Source: Maritalea sp047634455 (GTDB lineage Bacteria > Pseudomonadota > Alphaproteobacteria > Rhizobiales > Devosiaceae). From it: a DNA stretch of 25,687 nucleotides. The stretch lies in the NCBI RefSeq assembly GCF_047634455.1, contig NZ_JBLIAI010000040.1, positions 1 through 25,687 on the forward strand, in the 5' to 3' direction. Positions within the stretch are counted from its first letter, which is position 1. Each line of letters opens with the position of its first letter. Positions 13,962-22,375 of the stretch are shown here, in pieces. A program made the position numbers and the translations under genes. Under the pieces are notes generated by a model, which was not told the DNA's origin, did not search any database, and saw only the letters and a program-made list of their open reading frames with translations.

Positions 13962-14723
13962 ATGGGACCTATCGTAAGTATCTACGAGGGTATTCAAACT
14001 GCTATTAAGGTTTTTTTGGCAGGCATACTGAGCGGGGTCGAAGTTTCAGGCCGCGTTGACAGTTATCCAGAATTTCTCGCCAAATTCGGTGATCGCTTAG
14101 TTGATGGCACCTTCATAACCTTGGAGCAAACAGTGTTGGCTATTGTCGTCGCAGTTGCGATGGCCACAGTTTTTGGCGTGGGGCGCGTTTCGAATTCGTT
14201 TCTCATCCGTTCAATCTCAACCACCTATATTGAGTTTTTCCGCGGCACTTCTTTGATTGTGCAATTATTCTGGATTTTTTATGTTTTGCCGTTCTTTGGT
14301 GTGGTTTTGGACCCATATCCTGCAGGCTTTGTCGCCGTAGGATTAAATCTGGGCGCATACGGAGCGGAAGTTGTGCGCGGCGCCATACAGGCAGTACCGC
14401 GCGGCCAATATGAAGCGGCATATGCGCTCAATATGTCTTCGCGCTTGCGTATGCGACGCATCATATTTCCGCAGGCAGTTGTCATCATGCTACCAGCTTG
14501 GGGTAATCTGCTGATTGAACTGCTCAAAGGGACTGCTCTAGTGGGCCTGATCAGCGTTACGGACCTCATGTTTCAATCAAGACAAGTGTATTCGCTAAGT
14601 TACGCGGCCATTGAGACATTTGGCACAATTTTGATCATTTACTATTTAATCGCAAGGCTGGTCATCACGCCATTGATGCGTTTCCTCGAAGCGTGGATGT
14701 CGCGCAACCTCAAGCGAAATTAG
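13962..14723 (+). CDS. ehuC: Ectoine ABC transporter permease EhuC
   Basis: This 253-residue inner-membrane protein has the layout of polar amino acid permeases: an N-terminal lead of about 45 residues, hydrophobic helices (for example TFITLEQTVLAIVVAVAMAT, LIVQLFWIFYVLPFFGVVL, ALVGLISVTDLM, TFGTILIIYYLIARLVI) and the ATPase-contacting EAA loop (EVVRGAIQAVPRGQYEAAYA and downstream IIFPQAVVIMLPAWGN). It pairs with EhuD to form the channel. GAGG precedes the ATG at a good distance. The ehuD ATG follows its stop by 8 nt. Specificity for ectoine is inferred from the operon. Confidence 0.9.
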   Translation: MGPIVSIYEGIQTAIKVFLAGILSGVEVSGRVDSYPEFLAKFGDRLVDGTFITLEQTVLAIVVAVAMATVFGVGRVSNSFLIRSISTTYIEFFRGTSLIVQLFWIFYVLPFFGVVLDPYPAGFVAVGLNLGAYGAEVVRGAIQAVPRGQYEAAYALNMSSRLRMRRIIFPQAVVIMLPAWGNLLIELLKGTALVGLISVTDLMFQSRQVYSLSYAAIETFGTILIIYYLIARLVITPLMRFLEAWMSRNLKRN

Positions 14724-14731
14724 GAACCAGT

Positions 14732-15517
14732 ATGTTTGATTTCATCACGGACTATTTCGCACAGGTCGGTGCAAGGTTAGATTGGGATTGGGAACTCGTG
14801 CAATGCGTTGTATTTCCCAAACTTTTTGGTACCGCATACACCGATTTAGGTTTTGCAGCAGCATGTAAAGACCCAGCAGTTAGCGGTACACTGCTTGGCG
14901 CATTGGGAAATACACTGACCGCAGTGTTCCTTGGATACGCTATAGCGATGGTTGTTGGTTTGGTATTTGCAATTGGTCAGCGCACACGCAGCAAAATATT
15001 GACGCACATCGTGCGCGAACTGGTTGAGTTTATCCGTTCCACACCGTTAGTGGTGCAGATATTTTTTGTATTCTTTGTTGGCCCCCAATTTGGCATCACG
15101 TTAAGCCCCTGGGTTGCGGGCATGACCGCCATTGGATTGCATTATGCAGCCTATTTATCCGAAGTGTATCGTGGCGCACTAAACGCCGTGCCAGCAGGAC
15201 AAACTGAAGCGTGTATCGCACTTAATTTGCCTGCCAGACGCACTTTTTTTGGCATCATTGTGCCGCAAGCTCTCCCGTTGGCACTGCCCGGCATGGGCAA
15301 CTATCTGATTGGCATATTTAAAGACACGCCCATGTTGATGGTTATTGGTGTCGCGGAAATGATGCATGTGGCCACCGCAATCGGCTCGGAATATTGGCGC
15401 TATACCGAAGTCATGACAATTGTGGGGTTGATCTTTTTAACGCTTTCACTGCCGACTGCGGCTGTTTTGCGAATGTTTGAGACATTTGTCCGTCGCAAGA
15501 TGGGTATGACGCGATGA
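14732..15517 (+). CDS. ehuD: Ectoine ABC transporter permease EhuD
   Basis: This 261-residue second permease has an N-terminal extension of about 60 residues (MFDFITDYFAQVGARLDWDW ...) before the first transporter helix, then the same helix pattern as EhuC and an EAA loop (EVYRGALNAVPAGQTEACIA ... IIVPQALPLALPGMGNY). I start it at ATG 14732, which has AGGA upstream and lies 8 nt after the ehuC stop; an in-frame extension from 14693 would overlap ehuC by 31 nt without a ribosome-binding site. It forms a heterodimer with EhuC. A 48-nt spacer separates it from ehuA. Confidence 0.9.
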   Translation: MFDFITDYFAQVGARLDWDWELVQCVVFPKLFGTAYTDLGFAAACKDPAVSGTLLGALGNTLTAVFLGYAIAMVVGLVFAIGQRTRSKILTHIVRELVEFIRSTPLVVQIFFVFFVGPQFGITLSPWVAGMTAIGLHYAAYLSEVYRGALNAVPAGQTEACIALNLPARRTFFGIIVPQALPLALPGMGNYLIGIFKDTPMLMVIGVAEMMHVATAIGSEYWRYTEVMTIVGLIFLTLSLPTAAVLRMFETFVRRKMGMTR

Positions 15518-15565
15518 AAATGAACGCCTTAGCAGTCCCAACTCATCAACAAGAAGGTTCATAAA

Positions 15566-16381
15566 ATGGAAGATATGTCCCGTTACCCGTTAGAATTGAC
15601 AGGTGATGACGTGCCGATGGTTCGATTTATGAATGTGACCAAGCGATATGGCGACTTGACTGTTCTAGACTCGCTCAACCTCGATATCCAACCGAGCGAA
15701 ATGGTCACTGTCATTGGCCCGTCTGGCTCAGGCAAAACGACCGTTTTGCGGATGCTGATGACATTGGAAAAAATTAATGGCGGCGTGATTTACGTTGATG
15801 GGAAGCCGTTAACGCATATGGATAAAAACGGCACTTTGGTGCCCGCATCCGACAAATATGTGCGTTCAGTCAAAGGGGACATTGGCATGTGCTTCCAGCA
15901 TTTTAACCTGTTCCCGCATATGACTGCGCTTCAAAACTGTATTGAAGCGCCCATCCATGTTCTCAACATGAGTAAAAAGGACGCGACTGAACGAGCAGAA
16001 GAAATGCTCGAAATGGTGGGATTGGCAGAAAAAAAGGATCAACATCCGATAAGGCTTTCTGGTGGCCAGCAACAACGTGTCGCGATTGCGCGCGCGCTAT
16101 GCATGCGTCCAAAAGTCATGCTGTTGGATGAAGTCACCTCAGCACTCGATCCAGAAGTTATTGGTGAAGTGACAAATGTGATTAAAAAACTCGTTACTGA
16201 GCACAATTTGACAATGCTCATGGTGACCCATCAAATGGGTTTTGCTCGGGATATATCGGATAGAGTTTGCCTTTTCTTTGATGGAAAAATTGAAGAACAA
16301 GGTACCCCTGAGGATTTGTTTGACAACCCGCAGCGCGAGCGTACTCAGCAATTCCTGAGTGCAGTGAAATCGGCGGACTAA
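15566..16381 (+). CDS. ehuA: Ectoine ABC transporter ATP-binding protein
   Basis: This 271-residue ATPase has Walker A GPSGSGKT (51-58), Q-loop Q111 (MCFQHFNLFPH), signature LSGGQQQR (164-171), Walker B VMLLDE (184-189) followed by VTSALDPE, and H-loop H222 (VTHQMGF), all intact. It belongs to the GlnQ/HisP-like polar amino acid class that works with EhuCD. AAGG lies 9 nt before the ATG. The gene order here is ehuB-C-D-A, with eutB starting 6 nt after its stop, so uptake and catabolic genes are one transcript. Confidence 0.93.
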   Translation: MEDMSRYPLELTGDDVPMVRFMNVTKRYGDLTVLDSLNLDIQPSEMVTVIGPSGSGKTTVLRMLMTLEKINGGVIYVDGKPLTHMDKNGTLVPASDKYVRSVKGDIGMCFQHFNLFPHMTALQNCIEAPIHVLNMSKKDATERAEEMLEMVGLAEKKDQHPIRLSGGQQQRVAIARALCMRPKVMLLDEVTSALDPEVIGEVTNVIKKLVTEHNLTMLMVTHQMGFARDISDRVCLFFDGKIEEQGTPEDLFDNPQRERTQQFLSAVKSAD

Positions 16382-16387
16382 TCGGTT

Positions 16388-17389
16388 ATGATTGAGTTGT
16401 CTGATATATTTGCTGCGCGCAAATCCATTGCTGGCCATGCGGACAATACACCTTTGGTGCCTTCACCATTTTTGTCGCAAAAAGCAGGGCATGATTTCCT
16501 GCTCAAACTTGAAATAGCGCAACCCATTGGCGCATTTAAACTTCGGGGGGCGGTGAACGCGATCATGGGTTTAGATGCAGCCGTGGCCGGGGTTACCTGT
16601 TGTTCAACAGGCAATCATGGTCGGGCAGTCGCATTCGCCGCCCGCTTGCGGGACATGCGTGCGGTGATTTGCATGTCAGCTCTTGTGCCGCAAGCAAAGG
16701 TTGACGGCATCAAACAATTGGCCGCTGAAGTGCGGATTGTTGGGCAAAGCCAAGATGAGGCAATGCTCGAAAGTCAGCGTCTTAGTCGTGATGAAGGGCT
16801 TGTGGAGGTATCGCCGTTTGATGATCCTATGGTCATAGCTGGACAGGGCACGATTGGCTTGGAGATCCTTCAAGAACGGCCTGACATTGAAACGCTTCTT
16901 GTTCCTTTGTCCGGTGGCGGTTTGGCCGCCGGCATTTGTGTTGCCGCCAAAGCAATTAATCCAAAGATTAGAACCATCGGGATATCCATGGATAGAGGCG
17001 CGGCTATGGCCGCATCAATTTCTGCAGGGCAACCCGTTGAGGTGGGCGAGGTGCCAAGCCTCGCAGATAGCCTTGGCGGCGGCATTGGGTTGGAGAATAG
17101 ATTGTCTTTTCCTCTTTGCCGGGATCTGCTCGATGAGATTATTTTGGTGACAGAAGAAGAGATTTATCACGCCGTACAAGCGCTGTATTTTGAAGATCGG
17201 CTGATTGCAGAGGGCGCTAGCGTCGTCGGGATTGCCGCCGTACTGACCGGCAAGGTGGAGGTTAAAGGACCGACGGCAACGATCATCACGGGCCGAAATT
17301 TGGACATGGACGTCTTCACGCAGATCATTGCGGGTCAAGACATTGCTTTGGGTGATTATTGCGTGAAAGGGGAACGATATGGCGGATGA
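16388..17389 (+). CDS. eutB: EutB, threonine-dehydratase-like enzyme of (hydroxy)ectoine catabolism
   Basis: This 333-residue PLP fold-type II enzyme has the PLP lysine K51 (GAFKLRGA), the STGNHG phosphate/substrate loop (73-78) and the glycine-rich SGGGLA loop (175-180) of serine/threonine dehydratases. In ectoine loci EutB is proposed to remove water from the hydroxylated diaminobutyrate made from hydroxyectoine, acting with EutC. Its length is that of a catalytic domain without the regulatory ACT domain of biosynthetic IlvA. It follows ehuA by 6 nt, with no clear Shine-Dalgarno of its own, and overlaps eutC by 11 nt. The functional assignment rests on context and family. Confidence 0.88.
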   Translation: MIELSDIFAARKSIAGHADNTPLVPSPFLSQKAGHDFLLKLEIAQPIGAFKLRGAVNAIMGLDAAVAGVTCCSTGNHGRAVAFAARLRDMRAVICMSALVPQAKVDGIKQLAAEVRIVGQSQDEAMLESQRLSRDEGLVEVSPFDDPMVIAGQGTIGLEILQERPDIETLLVPLSGGGLAAGICVAAKAINPKIRTIGISMDRGAAMAASISAGQPVEVGEVPSLADSLGGGIGLENRLSFPLCRDLLDEIILVTEEEIYHAVQALYFEDRLIAEGASVVGIAAVLTGKVEVKGPTATIITGRNLDMDVFTQIIAGQDIALGDYCVKGERYGG

Positions 17390-18380
17390 CATTTTGATCG
17401 TAACGGAAGCGGAGTTAAGATCTGTGCTCCACTTTGATCGGGCGATCAATGATTTGGTTGAAAAAGCCTTTGCCGCTTTGGCGAACAAAGATGTGATTAT
17501 GCCACCCATCATGTCTATGGATATCCCCAACGCAAATGCTGAGGTCGATGTAAAAACTGCTTATATTCCGGGCTTGGGGGGATTTGCAATTAAGGTTTCG
17601 CCCGGCTTCTTTGATAACCCCAAAATTGGATTGCCCAGCCTTAATGGCTTGATGATGCTCTTAAGCGCAAAGACAGGACTGGTTCAGGCCGTGTTTTTGG
17701 ACAATGGCTATTTGACCGATCTTCGCACCGCTGCAGCAGGCGGCGTAGCGGCGCGGTTTCTCGCGCCGAAAAAGGTCAGCATTGCAGGTGTTGTCGGCAC
17801 AGGTGTACAAGCCCGCTTGCAGATTGCCGCGGCTTTTGAAGAGCGAAAGTTTGAAAAGGTATTGGTTTGGGGCCGTCACCCAGGTCACGCCCAACAATGT
17901 GCAAATGACATAGAAAACCAAATCGGTGTACCCGCAGAGGTCGCGCAAAATGTGGAAACACTGGTGGCGCAAGCTCAACTGGTGGTGACCACAACACCCG
18001 CCCGCGCGCATTTGATAAAGGCGGACTGGTTACATCCCAACTTGCACATAACTGCAATGGGTTCCGACCAAGAAGGTAAGGGCGAGCTTGATCCGCAAAT
18101 CGCGGCGCATGCTGACCTTTTTGTTTGTGACCGCGTTTCCCAATGCGAAAAACTTGGTGAGTTGCGCAGTGCGATTAAGGCAGGCGCATGGTTGGTCGGG
18201 CGTACGCCGACAGAGCTTGGCGATATTGTTGTGAACAGATCTGCAGGACGGGAAACCGAAGAACAAATAACAGTTTGCGATCTCACGGGCACAGGCGCGC
18301 AGGATACAGCAATTGCCAATCATGCGTATGAGATGGCCCGAAAGAACAATTTTGGCACGCTTTTCAAAGCGAATAGTTAG
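17379..18380 (+). CDS. eutC: EutC, ornithine-cyclodeaminase/mu-crystallin-like protein
   Basis: This 333-residue protein belongs to the ornithine cyclodeaminase/mu-crystallin family: K72 in GFAIKVSPGF, R116 in YLTDLRTAAAGG, and an NAD-binding loop GVVGTGVQAR (137-146). Related enzymes deaminate or reduce imines using a bound NAD(H). EutC accompanies EutB in ectoine loci and is proposed to finish converting the EutB product to aspartate semialdehyde. The start ATG lies inside the end of eutB (11-nt overlap) with GGGGAA before it, which implies translational coupling. Confidence 0.9.
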   Translation: MADDILIVTEAELRSVLHFDRAINDLVEKAFAALANKDVIMPPIMSMDIPNANAEVDVKTAYIPGLGGFAIKVSPGFFDNPKIGLPSLNGLMMLLSAKTGLVQAVFLDNGYLTDLRTAAAGGVAARFLAPKKVSIAGVVGTGVQARLQIAAAFEERKFEKVLVWGRHPGHAQQCANDIENQIGVPAEVAQNVETLVAQAQLVVTTTPARAHLIKADWLHPNLHITAMGSDQEGKGELDPQIAAHADLFVCDRVSQCEKLGELRSAIKAGAWLVGRTPTELGDIVVNRSAGRETEEQITVCDLTGTGAQDTAIANHAYEMARKNNFGTLFKANS

Positions 18381-18392
18381 CGAGATTCGGTT

Positions 18393-18875
18393 ATGCTTAA
18401 ACTAGATGAGCGCGACATTCAGATTCTCAAGCTTTTGTCGCAAGAAGGTCGGATTTCAAAATCCGAACTTGCCGGACGGGTCAACCTATCAGCAACCGCT
18501 TGTTGGGAACGCCTCAAGCGATTGGAAGGGGCGGGAGTTATTGAATCGTATAGCGCCAATATCGCTTTGCAAAAGATCACAAACTCGGTGACAATATTTG
18601 TGGCCGTGGAATTGGAAAGCCATCAAGCCGCTAGCTTTCGCCAGTTTGAAGCAGCAATTGAACAATATGATGAAATCCAAGCCTGTTGGGCCATTGGAGG
18701 CGGTCTTGATTACTTTATGCAAGTGGTCACAAAAAGCATCGATAGCTATCAGCGCTTAATCGATGAATTGCTGGACAAAAAAATCGGGCTGGCGCGGTAC
18801 TTCACCTATATTGTGACAAAGCCGATTAAACAAACGAACATGCCCCCGTTTGATTTGCTTATGGACGCCAAATAA
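18393..18875 (+). CDS. doeX: AsnC/Lrp-family regulator (DoeX-like)
   Basis: This 160-residue protein has the full Lrp/AsnC layout: an N-terminal helix-turn-helix (LDERDIQILKLLSQEGRISK, SELAGRVNLSATACWERLKR) and a C-terminal RAM ligand domain (about 65-150, VAVELESHQAASFRQFEAAI ... CWAIGGGLDYFMQVV). DoeX/AsnC proteins accompany doe/eut genes in many ectoine degraders and are thought to respond to pathway intermediates such as N-acetyl-diaminobutyrate or diaminobutyrate. It starts 12 nt after eutC and is followed by a 138-bp gap with repeated TTGGT motifs before the dehydrogenase gene. Confidence 0.9.
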   Translation: MLKLDERDIQILKLLSQEGRISKSELAGRVNLSATACWERLKRLEGAGVIESYSANIALQKITNSVTIFVAVELESHQAASFRQFEAAIEQYDEIQACWAIGGGLDYFMQVVTKSIDSYQRLIDELLDKKIGLARYFTYIVTKPIKQTNMPPFDLLMDAK

Positions 18876-18885
18876 TATCTGCCTG

Positions 18886-18964
18886 TTGGTCCAATAGTGA
18901 GTTCTTCTTTTGTTGCACCAATTTGACGACAACTCATCTGAAATACACGGCGAGTTTGGTGCCA
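18886..18964. promoter_or_regulatory. Cluster of TTGGT-type motifs between doeX and doeC
   Basis: TTGGTCCAA (18886-18894), TTGTTGCACCAA (18910-18921, TTGGTGCAACAA on the minus strand) and TTGGTGCCA (18956-18964) lie in the only sizeable gap of the rightward unit after ehuB. Lrp/AsnC proteins bind several weakly conserved boxes in tandem, so this could be a DoeX-controlled internal promoter. No convincing -35/-10 pair was found. Confidence 0.35.
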
Positions 18965-19013
18965 TCTTCCTTTGATTTTCACATACCATTCCTTGGAGTT
19001 TAGGGAGATGGAT

Positions 19014-20510
19014 ATGAGCACAAATCAATTGTTAGCGGAGCGCGAAAATGGGCGTACGATAATGGAATTGCAGGACGCAAAATTATTGCGTCAGTTCTCC
19101 TATATTGACGGCAAATGGGTAGCAAGCACTGACGGTCAATCGACGGCGGTTGTCAACCCAGCGGACGGCACTTGGATTGGCGAGGTTTCCGCGCTGACGA
19201 CGCAGCAGAGCCTGGCCGCGGTTGATGCTGCCGATCGCGCGTTTGGTGTTTGGTCTCAAAAGCTACCTGAAGCGCGCTCGAAATTGTTGCGACGTTGGTA
19301 CGAATTGATCATCGAACACAAGTCCGATCTTGCACAGATCATGGTCTTTGAACAGGGCAAGCCTTTGTCTGAGGCATTGGGTGAGATCGATTATGCAGCT
19401 TCATTTGTAGAATTTTACGCTGAGGAAACTAAGCGTCCCAATATTGAAGGCGTCACTTCGCCTTTCAACCATGCTGAGGTTGAACTATGGCGCGAACCGG
19501 TAGGTGTGTGCGGACTGGTAACACCGTGGAACTTTCCAGCTGCGATGCTGACGAGAAAGGCAGCTGCAGCTTTGGCTGCAGGATGCACAGTGGTGGCGCA
19601 CCCATCAGCTGAGACGCCATTTTCAGCGCTTGCGCTTGCTGAGCTAGCCGAGCGAGCCGGATTTGAGCCAGGCGTGATCAACATTGTCACCGGTTCAGCA
19701 TCCAAGATTGTTGAGCCGTGGACAAAAGATACGCGTGTTAGGGCCTTGTCATTTACCGGCTCCACTGAAATTGGGCGGCTTTTATATCGCCAATGTGCGG
19801 ACACGGTGAAAATACTTGTGCTAGAGCTTGGCGGGCATGCGCCCTTCATCGTCTTTGAGGATTGTGACCTTGATCGGGTCATCAAAGAAGCGATTGCCGC
19901 CAAATTTTCCACGTCGGGCCAAGATTGTTTGGGCGCAAACCGCTTCTATGTCCATGAAAGTGTCTATGACACATTTTGTGAAAAGTTTGCGGCCGCCACC
20001 GCCGCTTTAAAAGTCGGGCCGGGGATTGAAGACCTCGATATTGGCCCAATGATGAATAAAAACGCGTTCGATAAACAAGTTGACCATGTCGCCGACGCGG
20101 TAGCGAATGGCGCTCAGGTTCTGGTAGGCGGCAAACAACATAAATTGGGCGGGCTGTTTTTTGAACCAACAATTATCTCTGACGTGCCAGATGATGCAAA
20201 AATCATGCGTGAAGAAACATTTGGTCCCGTCGCGGCGGTGCAAAAGTTCAGCGATGAGCAAGCAGTGATCAAAAAAGCAAACTCTACCGAATATGGCCTA
20301 ATTGCTTATCTTCACACCTCTGATCCAAAGCGCATCTATCGCATGACCCGGGCCTTGGAGTTCGGCATGGTTGCGGTCAACCGCACCAAGGTCACCGGCG
20401 CACCAATCCCGTTTGGCGGGTACAAGCAATCCGGCCTTGCCCGCGAAGGGGCACGCCACGGTTTAGAAGCCTTCACTGAAATTAAATATGTCTGCCGCGA
20501 CTGGGAGTAG
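19014..20510 (+). CDS. doeC: Semialdehyde dehydrogenase of ectoine catabolism (DoeC/Ssd)
   Basis: This 498-residue aldehyde dehydrogenase has PWNFP with the catalytic-site Asn (N173), the general base E271 (LELGGHAPF) and the nucleophile C305 (SGQDCLGANR). DoeC oxidises L-aspartate 4-semialdehyde to aspartate, the last pathway step; orthologues are often labelled succinate-semialdehyde dehydrogenase. The Lys of the usual KP-x-TP cofactor motif is His here (VVAHPSAETP). I choose ATG 19014, with GGGAG 6 nt upstream; 19008 and 19062 (where GabD-like proteins begin) are alternatives. It overlaps the stop region of nothing upstream but is followed after 41 nt by the transaminase start. Confidence 0.88.
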   Translation: MSTNQLLAERENGRTIMELQDAKLLRQFSYIDGKWVASTDGQSTAVVNPADGTWIGEVSALTTQQSLAAVDAADRAFGVWSQKLPEARSKLLRRWYELIIEHKSDLAQIMVFEQGKPLSEALGEIDYAASFVEFYAEETKRPNIEGVTSPFNHAEVELWREPVGVCGLVTPWNFPAAMLTRKAAAALAAGCTVVAHPSAETPFSALALAELAERAGFEPGVINIVTGSASKIVEPWTKDTRVRALSFTGSTEIGRLLYRQCADTVKILVLELGGHAPFIVFEDCDLDRVIKEAIAAKFSTSGQDCLGANRFYVHESVYDTFCEKFAAATAALKVGPGIEDLDIGPMMNKNAFDKQVDHVADAVANGAQVLVGGKQHKLGGLFFEPTIISDVPDDAKIMREETFGPVAAVQKFSDEQAVIKKANSTEYGLIAYLHTSDPKRIYRMTRALEFGMVAVNRTKVTGAPIPFGGYKQSGLAREGARHGLEAFTEIKYVCRDWE

Positions 20511-20551
20511 TGACGCGCGCACCAATCATCACGCAAAATTTAAGGACTAAC

Positions 20552-21922
20552 ATGCTTAAAAATGATCAATTAGACCAATGGGACCGCGAAAACTTTTTCC
20601 ACCCTTCAACCCATTTAGCGCAACATGCGCGTGGCGAAAGCCCTGCGCGCATTATTACCGGCGGCAGCGGCGCCCATATTGTGGACCGCGATGGCAACAA
20701 ATTGCTTGATGCATTTGCAGGCCTTTACTGCGTTAATGTGGGATATGGCCGACCAGAAATAGCCGAAGCGATTGCTGAGCAGGCAAAAGAGCTAGCATAT
20801 TATCACTCTTATGTTGGGCACGGCACCGAAGCGTCGATTACGCTGGCTAAAATGATTTTGGACCGTGCGCCCAAAAACATGTCGAAGGTCTATTTTGGGT
20901 TGGGTGGCTCGGATGCCAACGAAACAAACGTCAAATTGATCTGGTATTACAATAATATATTGGGTCGTCGTGAGAAGAAAAAGATCATTTCTCGATGGCG
21001 TGGCTATCATGGCTCTGGGTTGATGACCGGCTCGCTAACAGGTTTGGACCTGTTTCACAAAAAGTTCGATTTGCCATTATCGCAAGTCGTGCACACAGAA
21101 GCGCCTTACTATTTCGGTCGTAAAAACATCAAGCAAACGGAAGGCGAATTTGTTGCCCACTGCGTTGCCGAACTGGAAGCGCTAATTGAACGTGAAGGTG
21201 CAGACACAATCGCCGCCTTTATTGGCGAACCGGTTTTGGGTACGGGCGGCATTGTGCCACCACCTAAGGGTTATTGGGCAGCGATCCAAGCGGTGTTGAA
21301 AAAATACGATATTCTGTTGGTCGCAGATGAAGTGGTTACAGGCTTTGGTCGCTTAGGCACGATGTTTGGTTCCGAGCATTATGGGATTGAGCCAGACCTG
21401 ATCACCATCGCGAAAGGCATGACTTCGGCCTATGCGCCACTTTCAGGCTCCATTGTAGGCGAGAAAATGTGGTCAGTTTTGGAAAAAGGTACAGACGAAA
21501 ACGGCCCTATTGGTCATGGTTGGACCTATTCAGCGCACCCTATTGGAGCCGCAGCAGGTGTCGCAAACCTCAATCTTATCGATAAGCTTGGGCTTATAGA
21601 AAATGCAAGCAAGGTCGGTAAATATCTGAACGAGCAAATGACGCAAGCGCTCGGTGATCATCCCCATGTAGGCGATGTGCGCGGGGAAGGTATGATGTGT
21701 GCAGTTGAATTTGTCGCAGATAAAGAAAAGCGCAAATTTTTCGACCCTTCGAAAAAGATCGGGCCGCAAGTTGCAGCAGGGTTGCTGGAAAAAAATGTTA
21801 TTGGACGCGCAATGCCACAAGGTGATATTTTGGGCTTTGCACCTCCATTTTGCCTCACATATGAAGAAGCCGATGAAGTGGTGTCAAAAACCTCTGAGGT
21901 TGTGAACAATCTGGTGTTCTAA
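20552..21922 (+). CDS. doeD: Class III aminotransferase, diaminobutyrate transaminase (DoeD/Atf)
   Basis: This 456-residue PLP enzyme is a class III (omega) aminotransferase: GGSDANETNVK cofactor-phosphate region (118-128), the aspartate that binds the pyridine nitrogen at D259 (VADEVVTGFGR) and the Schiff-base lysine K288 (ITIAKGMTSAYAPL). DoeD moves the 4-amino group of L-2,4-diaminobutyrate to an acceptor, giving aspartate semialdehyde for DoeC. I start at ATG 20552 with AGGA 6 nt upstream; a GTG at 20510 overlapping the doeC stop lacks such a signal. It is the last gene of the unit and is followed by a hairpin. Confidence 0.9.
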   Translation: MLKNDQLDQWDRENFFHPSTHLAQHARGESPARIITGGSGAHIVDRDGNKLLDAFAGLYCVNVGYGRPEIAEAIAEQAKELAYYHSYVGHGTEASITLAKMILDRAPKNMSKVYFGLGGSDANETNVKLIWYYNNILGRREKKKIISRWRGYHGSGLMTGSLTGLDLFHKKFDLPLSQVVHTEAPYYFGRKNIKQTEGEFVAHCVAELEALIEREGADTIAAFIGEPVLGTGGIVPPPKGYWAAIQAVLKKYDILLVADEVVTGFGRLGTMFGSEHYGIEPDLITIAKGMTSAYAPLSGSIVGEKMWSVLEKGTDENGPIGHGWTYSAHPIGAAAGVANLNLIDKLGLIENASKVGKYLNEQMTQALGDHPHVGDVRGEGMMCAVEFVADKEKRKFFDPSKKIGPQVAAGLLEKNVIGRAMPQGDILGFAPPFCLTYEEADEVVSKTSEVVNNLVF

Positions 21923-21942
21923 ACTAGCTGACGTGTTTGGCG

Positions 21943-21965
21943 GCGGACGGTTTACTACTGTCCGC
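21943..21965 (+). terminator. Hairpin after doeD
   Basis: Arms GCGGACGG and CTGTCCGC pair over 8 bp (one G-U) around TTTACTA, 20 nt after the doeD stop. The following TGTATATTGG is only weakly T-rich, so it may be an inefficient terminator or a 3' end-protecting structure. Confidence 0.5.
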
Positions 21966-22065
21966 TGTATATTGGTTGAGTTGCAAAAACAGCGAGAAAC
22001 AAGTGACGACGAACGTGAGCGCCACCTGAACTACAACCTTTGTCTCCGCTAGAGTAGGGGATGAT

Positions 22066-22249
22066 CATTCGATTAGCGATCTGCTCAGGTGTCCAGCCAT
22101 GCTTGATGAGTTCAACAATTTTGAGATGCAACGCGGGATAAGCGATACAGCTTGCGTTGCTTTTTGCGTCGTTTATGCGCCATTTTGTTAGCAGTTACGG
22201 CAAAATAGCCAACAACATTGCGCAAGGGTATTGCTGTGGATATTCGTTC
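22066..22249 (-). pseudogene. IS30-family transposase relic (frameshifted middle part)
   Basis: The minus strand reads NVVGYFAVTANKMAHKRR and KKQRKLYRLSRVAS, then after a one-base frameshift LKIVELIKHGWTPEQIANRM. Together these reproduce the IS30 transposase segment that runs from the GY--VTA-KMA--RR stretch to the W(S/T)PEQIA-RM motif. The first part aligns with the relic at 2577-2690. There is no start, no DDE core, and the sequence beyond NRM diverges. Upstream codons (to about 22249) are uncertain. Confidence 0.65.
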
Positions 22250-22345
22250 CACTCCGCCCTGCCGACCTGTGCCCGAGAAACGGGCAGGAGCTGGCGTAAC
22301 TGGCCCACAATCGAGAGTCTGACAGCGAATTTGAATGGCAGTGGA

Positions 22346-22374
22346 TTGACATCTAACGCACCTGACAATAGACT
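22346..22374 (+). promoter_or_regulatory. Promoter of the BetI-like regulator operon
   Basis: TTGACA (22346-22351) is a perfect -35 box, with TAGACT (22369-22374) as -10 after 17 bp. The palindromic operator begins 1 bp later. Confidence 0.6.
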
Positions 22375-22375
22375 T

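Noticed and set aside
2577..22249. A composite transposon bounded by the IS30 relics
   Set aside because: The relics are truncated, highly diverged from each other and without terminal inverted repeats; 19 kb of ordinary genes lie between, so mobility as a unit is not supported.
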